DNA from: Rhizobium sp. P40RR-XXII
GTDB taxonomy: Bacteria > Pseudomonadota > Alphaproteobacteria > Rhizobiales > Rhizobiaceae
Direction: 5' to 3'
DNA: 64,000 nt
Assembly: GCF_012641405.1 (NCBI RefSeq)
Contig: NZ_JABAII010000002.1
Location: 248,001-312,000, forward strand
Shown here: one piece after another, positions 1-10,582 of the stretch
Numbering within the stretch: position 1 is the first letter of the stretch
Layout: the number at the start of each line of letters is the position of its first letter
Made by a program: the position numbers and the translations under genes
Notes under the pieces: model-generated
What the model saw: the letters and a program-made list of their open reading frames with translations, nothing else
The model's database searches: none
What the model was told of the DNA's origin: nothing

Positions 1-170
1 GCATCATAGACCATCTGGTGCTGCTGCACGCGGCTCTTGCCGCGGAAGGCTTCCGCGACAACTTCGGCGGCATAGTGATCGCCATCCCCGGCCAGGTCGC
101 GAATCGTCACCTTGGCGCCGGGAATGCCGGCCTTGATCATGTCTTCGATATCGCCGGGGTTCATGGGCAT
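1..170 (-). CDS. bolA: BolA family protein (3' end cut by window edge)
   Basis: BolA/YrbA-type protein, a partner of monothiol glutaredoxins in iron-sulfur trafficking. The visible N-terminal 56 residues begin MPMNPGDIEDMIKAGIPGA and continue with the family pattern of a short helix, a beta strand (KVTIRDLAGDGDHY) and a segment ending in GKSRVQQHQMVYDA, which is where BolA proteins carry the conserved S/QRHQxVY motif. The start at 170 is favoured by GAGG 8 bases upstream; a second in-frame ATG lies two codons later. It follows purL by about 14 bases, and in rhizobia a grxD glutaredoxin gene usually comes next. The identification is confident; the C-terminus is not visible. Confidence 0.85.
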   Translation of the reverse strand, partial: MPMNPGDIEDMIKAGIPGAKVTIRDLAGDGDHYAAEVVAEAFRGKSRVQQHQMVYD

Positions 171-184
171 GAGTGGTACCTCGA

Positions 185-2458
<2,274 letters not shown>

Positions 2459-2586
2459 TCAGGGATCGGGGTCTCTTTAGCGCAAGTCTCCCCGTCGTGC
2501 GACAGGAAAATCACCGGCGTTCACAACACGCCGGCATTGATACTGGAGAAGTCAGGCGCGCAGCCATTGGCGGCCGCGCTCGATCA

Positions 2587-3183
2587 TCAGAATTTGTAGC
2601 CGACCATGACGCCCGCGCGCGTCATGCCGCCATTGGGGCCATCGCAAAGATTGGCGTGCGACGCATGCGCGATTTGCGCCATCACGTTCCAATGGCTGTC
2701 GAAATTATAGCCGAGGCCGGCATATTCGTGGAACAGCAGGCGACAACCAAGCATCGGGCCATGATCCTGCCAATCGTCGAGATTGCCGGTATGAACCGTT
2801 CCGCCGAAGCCGACTTCCGTGAAGATACCGTTGCTATGCGTGAGCGTCCAGGAAAGGCCGCCATAGACCTGCGTCGCCGAACCGCCCGTGCCGATCGAGG
2901 TTCCCAGATGGATACGCGGATGGGTCAGCTGATCTTTCCAATCGGCGGTCGGATTGTAGCCGAACGGATTGAACAGCACCTGCACGTCTGGAAACACGCC
3001 ATTCTCGTGATCGTATCCGCTCTGAACCGATCCGCTCGCGCCGAAGCGCAACTCGTCGAAAATCTTGGCTTGAGGGGCAACCGCGACCGCATCGGCGGCG
3101 ATGGCCTGACCTGCTATGAATATGGAACTGACTACCAGAAAACTCGTAACTAAACGCTTGCTTAAATAGCCTGCAATAGCCAT
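2587..3183 (-). CDS. PagL-like lipid A 3-O-deacylase / acyloxyacyl hydrolase family outer-membrane protein
   Basis: A 198-residue secreted beta-barrel protein. Residues 1-29 form a signal peptide ending AIA, and the chain ends in Phe after GVMVGYKF, as outer-membrane barrels do. The C-terminal part carries HASHANLC (residues 173-180), matching the His-x-Ser catalytic pair of PagL, and MLGCRLLFHEYAGLGY, which is typical of the family. In PagL a third residue, Glu, lies 14 positions after the His; here that position is Met187, so the acid is either elsewhere or absent. The likely role is trimming the 3-acyl chain of lipid A in the outer membrane. It stands alone between purL and a MocR-type regulator on the same strand. 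Confidence 0.75.
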   Translation of the reverse strand: MAIAGYLSKRLVTSFLVVSSIFIAGQAIAADAVAVAPQAKIFDELRFGASGSVQSGYDHENGVFPDVQVLFNPFGYNPTADWKDQLTHPRIHLGTSIGTGGSATQVYGGLSWTLTHSNGIFTEVGFGGTVHTGNLDDWQDHGPMLGCRLLFHEYAGLGYNFDSHWNVMAQIAHASHANLCDGPNGGMTRAGVMVGYKF

Positions 3184-3303
3184 GCACTCCCCCTGGTGTG
3201 GCGGGCGAATCCTGACCTATTGATAGAATGGTAGGGTACTAAGAGTCGAGACGACGCAATAGTATTTCCGCAAGATGTCTGTCGATAAATTGATAAGACT
3301 TGC

Positions 3304-4722
3304 TTAAATGTGACTATCGTATGTCGATGAACCGTTTTCCAACAACCTGCGCAATATCATGAAGCCGGCCGCGACATCTTCTCGCTGTGGCGGTGAGGAA
3401 AAGGCGACGCGGACCCTGTGGAAAACCCGTTCGATTCGCGCTGCTTTGAACTCGTCTTCGTCATCGATCAGCACCCCTTCGGAGAGGGCGGCGTTCTTGA
3501 ATGTGCCCGAAAGCCAGGGCTCGGGCAGCTTCAGCCACAGGAACGGCAGATGTGGATGCGAGTTGAACTCGAAACCCGCCAGCGCCTCGCGCGCGATCAG
3601 TTCGCGCGCCTTGATCTCCTCGACCGACCTGCGGCGCAATTCCAGTGCGTGACCTCCGAGTACGAGCCGGGCGCAGGTTTCCGCCAGAATGAAGGGCAGG
3701 CCGCCGGTCGTCATCTTATGAGTGACCTTGATGCGCTGGGCAAAATGCGGCGGACAGGCGACCCAGCCGCCGCGCACGCCCGCGGTCACCGACTTCGACA
3801 GGCTGCTGACCACGAAAGTCCGTTCCGGCGCGATGGCAGCCATGAGCGGATTTGGGTCGCCGGTCATGCCGCCATAGAGGTCGTCCTCGATCAGCCAGAC
3901 GCTGTGCCGGCGGGCGATGGCGGCGATTGCCCGGCGTCTGGATTCCGGCATTGTCACCAATGTGGGATTGTGTGCCGTCGGCATCACGAAGGCGAGACGT
4001 GGATGCTGCTGCTGGCAGAGGCGCTCGAAATCCTCCGGAATCATGCCGTGCTCATCCGAATCCACCAGGATCGAACGGCGCCCAAGGAGGCGCGCGGCGC
4101 GACTGATCTGCGTATAGGTCAGGTTCTCGAAGACGATCTTGTCGCCTGGTGAGGTGACGGCCGATATGACCGCAATGGCGGCGGCATGGGCGCCAAGCGT
4201 CGGCACGATTGTATCGATTGCCGGCTGCCAGCCGTTGCGGGCGAGCCAGATTTGTCCCGCCTGAAACCAGCTTGCCGGGAAATTCCGGGAATAGGAAGAA
4301 ATTTCCGTCTGATGCTCGCTGCTGATGTCGGCAAAGAGCCTGCCGATGATTTCGCCCTGGCCGATGTCGGGCGCGGCGGTCGTGTCGAAGCGGATCTTCG
4401 CGTCAGGCGTATTCAGGCCGCGGGTGCCGGCAAGCGCCTGCGTGATCGGATCGACGAGCTCGATCTGCTTGCCGTTCGAGCGTTCCAGCACATAGGTGCC
4501 GCGACCGACTTCGCCGGCTACAAGACCGCGTTCGTGCACGAGGGCGTAGGCCCTGCTTACCGTGCCGATGGTAACGCCAATGTCATAGGCGAGGTTGCGC
4601 TGCGGCGGCAACTTGGTGCCGGGCGGCAGAACGCCATGCGTGATCGCATTCTCGATACTGTCGGCGACGCGGATGTAGACCGGGCCGGTTCCGCTTGAAA
4701 TGTCAGGGAGCCAATTTGTCAT
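3304..4722 (-). CDS. MocR-type transcription regulator (GntR winged helix fused to class I aminotransferase domain)
   Basis: A 472-residue PLP-binding regulator. Residues 10-80 are a GntR-type winged helix (VADSIENAITHGVLPPGTKLPPQR ... GVTIGTVSRAYALV). The remainder is an aminotransferase fold I domain with PTAHNPT (249-255), IEDDLYG (279-284) and the PLP-lysine motif SSLSKS with Lys310. Such proteins regulate vitamin B6, GABA, taurine or other amine metabolism; the target here cannot be deduced. A perfect 7-1-7 inverted repeat of GntR type covers its start codon, which suggests autoregulation. It is divergent from a DUF1127 gene, which could be a second target. Confidence 0.9.
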   Translation of the reverse strand: MTNWLPDISSGTGPVYIRVADSIENAITHGVLPPGTKLPPQRNLAYDIGVTIGTVSRAYALVHERGLVAGEVGRGTYVLERSNGKQIELVDPITQALAGTRGLNTPDAKIRFDTTAAPDIGQGEIIGRLFADISSEHQTEISSYSRNFPASWFQAGQIWLARNGWQPAIDTIVPTLGAHAAAIAVISAVTSPGDKIVFENLTYTQISRAARLLGRRSILVDSDEHGMIPEDFERLCQQQHPRLAFVMPTAHNPTLVTMPESRRRAIAAIARRHSVWLIEDDLYGGMTGDPNPLMAAIAPERTFVVSSLSKSVTAGVRGGWVACPPHFAQRIKVTHKMTTGGLPFILAETCARLVLGGHALELRRRSVEEIKARELIAREALAGFEFNSHPHLPFLWLKLPEPWLSGTFKNAALSEGVLIDDEDEFKAARIERVFHRVRVAFSSPPQREDVAAGFMILRRLLENGSSTYDSHI

Positions 4723-4730
4723 AATGACAA
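4716..4730. promoter_or_regulatory. GntR-type palindromic operator over the MocR gene start
   Basis: TTGTCAT-A-ATGACAA is a perfect inverted repeat with 7-base arms around a single A. It fits the GntR-family operator form GT(N)AC and includes the ATG of the MocR-type gene (its complement CAT lies at 4720-4722). The position would let the protein block its own transcription or translation; no binding data are visible. Confidence 0.6.
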
Positions 4731-4827
4731 TTTCCTAGATTGTCTCTGTCACGGAGTCAAGTTTATGAGTCAATTTGCATCGTTTGGCTCGATGCGTAAG
4801 AATTGTCACCATCATGTGAGAATGAAG

Positions 4828-5073
4828 ATGAGTACAATAGATGCAATCTGCTCGACCGCTGCGCGAGACGCGTCCTCGGCAGGCTTGAAAGTCCGAGCGG
4901 CACAGCCAAAGCCGCATGCGATGCGTCGGCTTTGGGCAATTTATCTGCATTGGCTGGAGAAGCGCGAGAGCCGCTGGGTCTTGCGAGATCTGACGGAGGA
5001 CCAGCTGCGCGACATCGGCCTGACACGCCACGAGGCGGCGACGGAAGCCAAGAAATCGTTCTTCTGGGGGTGA
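4828..5073 (+). CDS. DUF1127 domain-containing protein
   Basis: A small 81-residue protein ending in the DUF1127 helix pair: RRLWAIYLHWLEKRESRWVLRDLTEDQLRDIGLTRHEA, in which W-x5-R-x5-L-x5-L-x-DIG-x-R is diagnostic. Short rhizobial and Rhodobacter DUF1127 proteins are Arg-rich, have been linked to RNA turnover and phosphate or stress responses, and often accompany small RNAs. I favour the ATG at 4828 (GAG at 4818-4820) over in-frame ATGs at 4765 and 4822, because the sequence before it is not family-like. It is divergent from the MocR gene and converges with the ATPase gene, with only 12 bases between them. Confidence 0.75.
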   Translation: MSTIDAICSTAARDASSAGLKVRAAQPKPHAMRRLWAIYLHWLEKRESRWVLRDLTEDQLRDIGLTRHEAATEAKKSFFWG

Positions 5074-5085
5074 AGGGTAGCCGGT

Positions 5086-5619
5086 CTATTCGAATCCCAT
5101 AACGGAATGAACGAAGTCGGCGCGCTCCTCGACGCCGAGTTTCGGCAGGAGATGAACGTCATAGCCGAGTGAGGGATAGACGGCGCTCAGCCGTTCATAT
5201 TCCGCGACCGCCGCTGCAAAATCATGCCGTCGTTCGCGGTCGCCGACATAGATTTCCGGCCAGGGCGGGGTCAGGAAGACATGGCTGTTATAGCGATGCA
5301 ATTGACCGAGCGAAGCCAGCACGGGCTCGCCCGTCATATGCTCGAGCGCCGATGCGGCGTCGATCAATCCCCTGTCGAAGAAGACGGTACCTGGAATTAT
5401 CGCTGCTTCCTCGCGATCGACGAGCGACATGGCGATCGCCCGGCGCGCGAATGCCGGCGCATCGACCCAGGGCAAAGCCGAACCGTCGCCTTCCAGTTCC
5501 TCGACGACGATGCGTCGCCCGGGCTCTTCGACCACGTGATGGCCACGACGCTTGAGCGCCTCCAGCAAGGTGGATTTGCCGCCGCCGGAGCAGCCCGAGA
5601 GAATGACAAATCTGTCCAT
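5086..5619 (-). CDS. P-loop ATPase/kinase-like protein (AAA_28 type)
   Basis: A 177-residue single-domain nucleotide-binding protein. The Walker A loop GCSGGGKST sits at residues 9-17, followed by HHVVEEPGRRIVVEEL and a kinase-like FFDRGLIDAASALEHM, a pattern seen in the AAA_28 family, which is related to small nucleotide or nicotinamide-riboside kinases. Substrate and pathway are unknown. It lies downstream of a lipoprotein gene on the same strand (80 bases apart), and its stop nearly meets the stop of the convergent DUF1127 gene. No transmembrane segment is seen. Confidence 0.75.
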   Translation of the reverse strand: MDRFVILSGCSGGGKSTLLEALKRRGHHVVEEPGRRIVVEELEGDGSALPWVDAPAFARRAIAMSLVDREEAAIIPGTVFFDRGLIDAASALEHMTGEPVLASLGQLHRYNSHVFLTPPWPEIYVGDRERRHDFAAAVAEYERLSAVYPSLGYDVHLLPKLGVEERADFVHSVMGFE

Positions 5620-5698
5620 GGCAATGCTCCCTGAGATTGAGGGCGCGCGTCATGCCTCGGCAGCAGGATTACCGCGTAGCGGGCCTCAGGCCATCGGC

Positions 5699-6109
5699 CT
5701 AGTTGCAGGCCTTCGAGCCCCCAGCCCAGCGATTGACGTCGCCCGTGATGCGGCCGCCGGAGGCACCTGACATCATCGGACCGAAAGCCTGCAGCTGTGC
5801 GGGATTGCCTTCCGCTTGCACGACGAGAGACGGCCGGCCGGTCGGATGCTTCCTGTCGACCACGAGAATGCGCGGGCGACCGGTGAAAGAGTTGAGCTCC
5901 GGAGAGAGCTGATAACCGGCAAAGGCCGGGTCGGACGACTTGAACCAGCAGGCGCTGGCATTGAGCATGACGCGTTCCATCGTCGACAGGGCGCTGTGAT
6001 CCATCGCGGTGATGGCCGGCGGGCGCGGGCCGCACGACGTGACCAGCAGCCCAAGCGTCGCAATGGCAGCGGCGGAATAAAGTCCTGTCAGGAGGCGAGG
6101 GCGCATCAA
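5699..6109 (-). CDS. Conserved small lipoprotein of unknown function
   Basis: A 136-residue protein with a lipoprotein signal: a hydrophobic stretch ([13 protein letters not shown]) and the lipobox VTSC with the lipidated Cys at residue 26. The mature part contains ACWFKSSDPAFAGYQLSPELNSFTGRPRILVV and a Gly/Ser-rich C-terminal region with one more Cys (CN at the end), so a disulfide with the ACWF Cys is possible. I recognise no enzymatic motif. It lies about 120 bases downstream of purQ and may be read from the purine transcript or from its own promoter. Confidence 0.7.
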   Translation of the reverse strand: MMRPRLLTGLYSAAAIATLGLLVTSCGPRPPAITAMDHSALSTMERVMLNASACWFKSSDPAFAGYQLSPELNSFTGRPRILVVDRKHPTGRPSLVVQAEGNPAQLQAFGPMMSGASGGRITGDVNRWAGGSKACN

Positions 6110-6228
6110 TCTCTTTCCAATGAGGCGGTTAAGGCTGTTTTTCCGAAGTCTGCCGGATCATGTTTCGGCGCCTGCTGTTTTATGCAAAGGTGCCGATTTT
6201 ATGATTTCGATATAGGCTCGTCCTGGTG

Positions 6229-6900
6229 TCAGGCCGCGACTACACCGAGCGCGGAGGCGAACAATCCGCGGCCGTCGCTACCGCCATGGGCGGCCTCGAT
6301 CAGATTTTCCGGATGCGGCATCATGCCGAGCACATTGCCCTTGGCATTCATCACGCCGGCGATATCGTTGACGGAGCCGTTAGGGTTGGTGCCCTCCGCA
6401 TAGCGGAAGACCACCTGGCCGTTGCCTTCGATTGCCTTCAGCGTCTCGGCGTCGGCGAAATAGTTGCCGTCATGATGCGCGACCGGGCTGCGGATGATCT
6501 GACCCTTGGCATAAGCCGCCGTGAAGTCCGTCTCGGCGTTGACGACTTCCAGCTTCACTTCGCGGCAGACGAATTTCAGCGAGGCGTTGCGCATCAGCGC
6601 ACCGGGCAGCATGCCGGCTTCGAGCAGGATCTGGAAACCGTTGCAGACACCCAAAACCTTGACGCCCTTGTCGGCCTTGTCCTTGATCGCCTGCATGATC
6701 GGCATACGGGCGGCGATTGCGCCGCAGCGCAGATAATCGCCATAGGAGAAGCCGCCGGGAATGACGATCAGGTCGACATCCGGGATCTCGGTCTCGGTCT
6801 GCCAGACCGTTACAGGCGCATGGCCGGAGATCTTGGTCAGCGCCGCGATCATGTCGCGATCGCGATTGAGGCCGGGGAGTTGGACGACTGCTGATTTCAT
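6229..6900 (-). CDS. purQ: Phosphoribosylformylglycinamidine synthase subunit PurQ
   Basis: Class I glutamine amidotransferase subunit that feeds ammonia to PurL. The 223-residue chain starts [16 protein letters not shown], has the nucleophilic Cys86 in GVCNGFQ and the His-x-Glu part of the triad in MMPHPENL near the C-terminus. The reading frame stays open upstream for another 85 codons, overlapping purS, but that segment is not family-like and the ATG at 6898-6900 gives the normal N-terminus. It follows purS by about 100 bases; purC, purS and purQ are probably one transcript. Confidence 0.96.
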   Translation of the reverse strand: MKSAVVQLPGLNRDRDMIAALTKISGHAPVTVWQTETEIPDVDLIVIPGGFSYGDYLRCGAIAARMPIMQAIKDKADKGVKVLGVCNGFQILLEAGMLPGALMRNASLKFVCREVKLEVVNAETDFTAAYAKGQIIRSPVAHHDGNYFADAETLKAIEGNGQVVFRYAEGTNPNGSVNDIAGVMNAKGNVLGMMPHPENLIEAAHGGSDGRGLFASALGVVAA

Positions 6901-7003
6901 GATGCTGGTCCCGCAATAGGCGAAGAGTAATCGCTGGAATGTACTTCGTGAGCCATATCCCATTGCCTCCGGCAAAGGAAGGATGGCTCGCGAAAGAGGA
7001 CAA

Positions 7004-7246
7004 TCAGTCGATCGAAATGCTGAAGTTCTCGATGACGGTATTGGCGAGAAGCTTTTCGCACATGGTTCTGAGGACTGCTTCCGCCTTGCCCTTGTCGGTG
7101 CCTTCCAGCTCGAGATCGAAGACCTTGCCCTGGCGGACCTGATGGACGCCGTCAAAGCCGAGCGCGCCGAGCGCGCCTTCGATTGCCTTGCCCTGCGGAT
7201 CGAGAACGCCGTTCTTCAGCGTGACGGTTACACGAGCCTTGATCAC
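7004..7246 (-). CDS. purS: Phosphoribosylformylglycinamidine synthase subunit PurS
   Basis: The 80-residue small subunit that bridges PurQ and PurL in the Bacillus/alphaproteobacterial type of FGAM synthase. The whole chain fits the family: [27 protein letters not shown], then [13 protein letters not shown] and an alpha segment ending [15 protein letters not shown]. It begins 17 bases after the purC stop and precedes purQ, the usual rhizobial order purC-purS-purQ. It is essential for complex assembly rather than catalysis. Confidence 0.96.
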   Translation of the reverse strand: MIKARVTVTLKNGVLDPQGKAIEGALGALGFDGVHQVRQGKVFDLELEGTDKGKAEAVLRTMCEKLLANTVIENFSISID

Positions 7247-7263
7247 GATTGTCCTTTCTGAGC

Positions 7264-8028
7264 TTACTTGACGAGAACCGGCCCCGTGCCACGCACGGGT
7301 TCGTTTTCATTGATGATGCCGAGGCGGCGCGCTACTTCGGAATAGGCTTCCAGCAGACCGCCCAAGTCGCGGCGGAAGCGATCCTTGTCCATCTTCTCGT
7401 GGGTTTCGATATCCCAGAGGCGGCAGCTGTCCGGCGAGATTTCGTCTGCGAGGATGATGCGCATCATGTCGCCTTCGAAGAGGCGGCCGCATTCGATCTT
7501 GAAATCGACGAGCTGGATGCCGACGCCGAGAAAGAGGCCCGTCATGAAGTCGTTGACGCGGATGGCGAGCGCCATGATGTCATCGAGCTCGGCCGGATTA
7601 GCCCAGCCGAAAGCCGTGATGTGCTCTTCGGAGACCATCGGGTCTTCGAGCGCATCGGACTTGTAATAAAACTCGATGATCGAGCGCGGCAGCACCACGC
7701 CTTCCTCGATACCGAGACGCTTGGCGAGCGAGCCGGCGGCGACGTTGCGCACGACGATCTCGAGCGGAATCATCTCCACTTCCTTGATCAGCTGCTCGCG
7801 CATGTTGAGGCGGCGGATAAAGTGCGTGGGAATGCCGATCTTGTTCAGATGGCTGAAAATATACTCGCAGATGCGGTTATTCAGAACACCCTTGCCATCG
7901 ATGACTTCGTGCTTCTTCTTGTTGAAGGCGGTGGCGTCGTCCTTGAAGAACTGGATCAGCGTGCCCGGCTCAGGCCCTTCGTAAAGGATCTTGGCCTTGC
8001 CCTCGTAAATACGGCGGCGACGGTTCAT
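7264..8028 (-). CDS. purC: Phosphoribosylaminoimidazole-succinocarboxamide synthase (SAICAR synthase)
   Basis: Joins aspartate to CAIR using ATP in purine biosynthesis. The 254-residue protein begins [23 protein letters not shown] and contains the SAICAR signatures [31 protein letters not shown] and [12 protein letters not shown]. The frame extends 22 codons further upstream, but the ATG at 8026-8028 restores the normal N-terminus. It is the first gene of the purC-purS-purQ group. The 265 bases before it, up to the next gene, hold no recognisable gene and presumably contain its promoter. Confidence 0.96.
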   Translation of the reverse strand: MNRRRRIYEGKAKILYEGPEPGTLIQFFKDDATAFNKKKHEVIDGKGVLNNRICEYIFSHLNKIGIPTHFIRRLNMREQLIKEVEMIPLEIVVRNVAAGSLAKRLGIEEGVVLPRSIIEFYYKSDALEDPMVSEEHITAFGWANPAELDDIMALAIRVNDFMTGLFLGVGIQLVDFKIECGRLFEGDMMRIILADEISPDSCRLWDIETHEKMDKDRFRRDLGGLLEAYSEVARRLGIINENEPVRGTGPVLVK

Positions 8029-8293
8029 TGGTGTTGTTCTCTGTCTTTGGCGCTTACGGTATAGCGCAAGTGGATCGTATGTGGGCGTCCCCATAGCGGA
8101 TAAGAAGCGAATTCACAATCCGCCTGCGCCTCCTTCCTCGGAATTCCGGCCTTGACGGGGTGCCAATGCCGAGAATCGGGATCCTTTGCTAACCTGTTTT
8201 ACAGGCTTTTCTCTGACGATGGAATGAAGGTGCCCGCTACTTCACAGGCTAGTGAGGCGAGGCGTATTTCTACCACCGTTGCTTCCGGCGCAA

Positions 8294-8848
8294 TCAGGGC
8301 TTCAGCTGGCTCAGGAACTTGGCGAAGACCATCGTGCCTTCGGGCCAGGGGCCGTGGCCGGATTCGGTATTGATGTGGCCGGCTTCGCCGGCATCGATCA
8401 GCAGGGAGCCCCAGCTGTTGGCAACATCATCCGCATGCTCGTAGCTGCCGAAGGGATCGTTGCGGCTTGCGATGGTGACGGACGGAAACGGCAGGGGATC
8501 GCGAGGATAGGGGCCGAAGGTCATCAGATGCTTCGGCCGGATATCCGGATTGGCGACATCGGGCGGCGCCACGAAGAAGGCGCCGGCAACCTTGTTGCGG
8601 AAATGCGGAATCGCATGGATCGCCGAGGGGACGCCGAGCGAATGCGCGACGAGCACCACGGGCTTATCCGAAGCGTTCACTTCCTCGGCAATGCGGGCGA
8701 CCCAGTCATCGAGCACCGGCTTCGACCATTCCGCCTGTTCCACGCGCTGCGCGGTCGAGAGCTTCTGCTCCCAGCGCGTCTGCCAGTGGTCAGGGCCGGA
8801 ATTCGTATAGCCGGGAATGATGAGAATGTTTGCGTCGGAGGCTTTCAT
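8294..8848 (-). CDS. RBBP9/YdeN-type alpha/beta hydrolase
   Basis: A 184-residue serine hydrolase of the RBBP9/YdeN family. It starts with ILIIPGYTNSGPDHWQTRWE, a hallmark of the family, has its nucleophile Ser70 in LVAHSLG, an acid in the NDPFGSYEHA region and the His in AGHINTESGHGPWPEG. The natural substrate is unknown for the family. The ATG at 8846-8848 gives the standard N-terminus, but its ribosome binding site is weak. It is divergent from the DUF2189 gene. No signal peptide is seen, so it is cytoplasmic. Confidence 0.88.
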   Translation of the reverse strand: MKASDANILIIPGYTNSGPDHWQTRWEQKLSTAQRVEQAEWSKPVLDDWVARIAEEVNASDKPVVLVAHSLGVPSAIHAIPHFRNKVAGAFFVAPPDVANPDIRPKHLMTFGPYPRDPLPFPSVTIASRNDPFGSYEHADDVANSWGSLLIDAGEAGHINTESGHGPWPEGTMVFAKFLSQLKP

Positions 8849-9018
8849 GATTGCGCCGATGTGGAAAAGGGGAGCCCAACTGTCAAGTGAGAAAGGCGAC
8901 AATTGCGGCAAAATTTGCTAATATCGCCGCTGCCGGTAGCGAATGAGGATGTCGGCAGCCATTTTGCCGCCATCTTGCGCCGCCAGCCGAGCACATCGAG
9001 GTTGAGGAGGAGAGCATT

Positions 9019-9825
9019 ATGACGGCCTTTCACGTCATGGCAGGAGCGGACCACACATTTACCCGCCCCGCCATCCGCAAGATCGGCATTGCTGACCTCG
9101 TCGATGCCCTGAAATTGGGGCTGGACGACTTCAGCGAAAAGCCATCGCATTACGTGTTCCTATGCCTGATGTATCCGATTGCAGGCATTGCGCTTGCGAT
9201 CTGGAGCACGGATCAGAACCTGCTGCCGCTGCTGTTTCCATTGATGTCGGGCTTTGCGCTGCTGGGTCCCATCGCGGCAATCGGCCTTTACGAGATCAGC
9301 CGACGGCGGGAGAAGGGGCTGGATACGTCATGGAGCCATGCTTTCGAGGTCCGTTTCTCGCCAGCCTTGCCGTCGATCATCGTCGCCGGCCTCATGCTGT
9401 TCGGCCTTTTCATCGTCTGGCTCTTCGTGGCGCAGAATCTCTACTTCATCTATTTCGGTGATGGTGCGCCGCCGAAGCTCACGTCCTTCGTGTCGAGTAT
9501 CCTGACGACGCCCGAAGGCCTTTCGATGATGTTCTGGGGCAATCTCCTCGGCTTCATCTTTGCGCTTGTCGTGCTGGCGACCACGGTCGTTACCTTCCCG
9601 CTGCTGCTGGACCGCGATGTCGGCGTTGTGGCGGCGATCGACGCCAGCATCCGGGCGACGCTGATCAATCCGATACCGGTGGCGGTCTGGGGCCTGACCG
9701 TGGCGGCATTGTTGGTGATCGGCACGATTCCGATCTTTGCGGGGCTGGCCGTGATCATGCCCATACTCGGTCACGCCACATGGCATCTCTATCGCAAGCT
9801 GGTGGTGCCGGTCGAGGCTCACTAG
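9019..9825 (+). CDS. DUF2189 integral membrane protein
   Basis: A 268-residue inner-membrane protein with about six hydrophobic helices (around residues 48-65, 72-92, 118-140, 170-198, 220-240 and 243-262 by inspection). The N-terminal ADLVDALKLGLDDFSEKPSHYVF and SGFALLGPIAAIGLYEISRRREKG are typical of DUF2189. Function is unknown for the family. The start is well defined by GAGGAGGAG just upstream. The gene is alone on this strand and ends shortly before a strong hairpin. Confidence 0.85.
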   Translation: MTAFHVMAGADHTFTRPAIRKIGIADLVDALKLGLDDFSEKPSHYVFLCLMYPIAGIALAIWSTDQNLLPLLFPLMSGFALLGPIAAIGLYEISRRREKGLDTSWSHAFEVRFSPALPSIIVAGLMLFGLFIVWLFVAQNLYFIYFGDGAPPKLTSFVSSILTTPEGLSMMFWGNLLGFIFALVVLATTVVTFPLLLDRDVGVVAAIDASIRATLINPIPVAVWGLTVAALLVIGTIPIFAGLAVIMPILGHATWHLYRKLVVPVEAH

Positions 9826-9840
9826 ACGCCGGCTTGTCAT

Positions 9841-9865
9841 GGTTCCCGCCTGTTTGGCGGGAACC
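9841..9865 (+). terminator. Strong hairpin after the DUF2189 gene
   Basis: GGTTCCCGCC, a 5-base loop and GGCGGGAACC form a perfect 10-bp stem 15 bases after the stop codon. No T tract follows, so it may be a weak terminator or an RNA-stabilising structure. Confidence 0.55.
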
Positions 9866-9952
9866 AGCGTGACCTTGCAGCGTTGATCTGCCGCCGTCTC
9901 GCGAATTGGAATAAATTCGAGGGATAGACGGGGTCAGCCGAGGATGAGGTTT

Positions 9953-10375
9953 ATGGCAAGGCTCAAACATATCTTCGCTCGTTTCGCCACGGTGGTTTCA
10001 GAAGGGGCGGGAAAACCGGTCGTTTTCATACTGGCGCTGCTGTCAGTCGTCGTCTGGGGCTTGACCGGGCCGATCTTCGGCTTTTCCGAGACCTGGCAGC
10101 TCGTCATAAACACAGGCACGACGATCATCACTTTCCTGATGGTCTTCCTGTTGCAGAACGCGCAGACGCGCGACACGCGTGCCATCCAGGCCAAGCTCAA
10201 CGAGCTCATCCTGACCAGTGCCGCGGAGAACCGCTTCATCGGCATCGAGAACCTGGACGAGGAGGATTTGCAGCATCTCGACCGTCTGGTGGAGAAGGCG
10301 GCCAGACGCGACGGCAACAGCGAAAGAGCATCACCGCAAAGATCGATCCATCGGAAAATCAGAAGCGAAACGTAG
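9953..10375 (+). CDS. Low-affinity iron permease family small membrane protein
   Basis: A protein of about 140 residues with two transmembrane helices (VVFILALLSVVVWGLTGPIFG and VINTGTTIITFLMVFLLQNAQ), followed by TRDTRAIQAKLNELI and FIGIENLDEEDL. This layout and the motif TFLMVFLLQNAQ-RDTRAIQ-KLDELI are diagnostic of the family annotated as low-affinity iron permease; in bacteria the transport role is not established. The ATG at 9953 is preferred over one at 9944 because GAGG (9940-9943) is correctly spaced for it. The C-terminal 25 residues are basic and poorly conserved in character. Confidence 0.85.
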   Translation: MARLKHIFARFATVVSEGAGKPVVFILALLSVVVWGLTGPIFGFSETWQLVINTGTTIITFLMVFLLQNAQTRDTRAIQAKLNELILTSAAENRFIGIENLDEEDLQHLDRLVEKAARRDGNSERASPQRSIHRKIRSET

Positions 10376-10523
10376 ACGCGCCGAGCCATGGCTCCCGGCC
10401 GCTTAACGCTCCTCTTGCTTCGGGATCACGTAACGGTCGTGCCAGCCGCGCGCCGCTTTCCGTGATATCGGGCCGTTGAAGACCCTCCGAAAGCTTGATG
10501 GTCGGATCTTATCCGCAAGACAG

Positions 10524-10553
10524 AAGGAGCGGCGCGTTTCCGCGCCGCTCCTT
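10524..10553 (-). terminator. Terminator of purB
   Basis: A 13-bp stem (AAGGAGCGGCGCG with its complement) closed by a 4-base loop, 29 bases beyond the purB stop. On the minus strand it is followed by a moderately T-rich CTGTCTTG, consistent with intrinsic termination of the purB transcript. Confidence 0.75.
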
Positions 10554-10582
10554 CAAAATCAGATCGATAGATCGGTTCGGGC

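Noticed and set aside
6901..7155. N-terminal extension of purQ by 85 codons
   Set aside because: It overlaps purS in another frame and contains no amidotransferase-like sequence; the ATG at 6900 gives the usual N-terminus.
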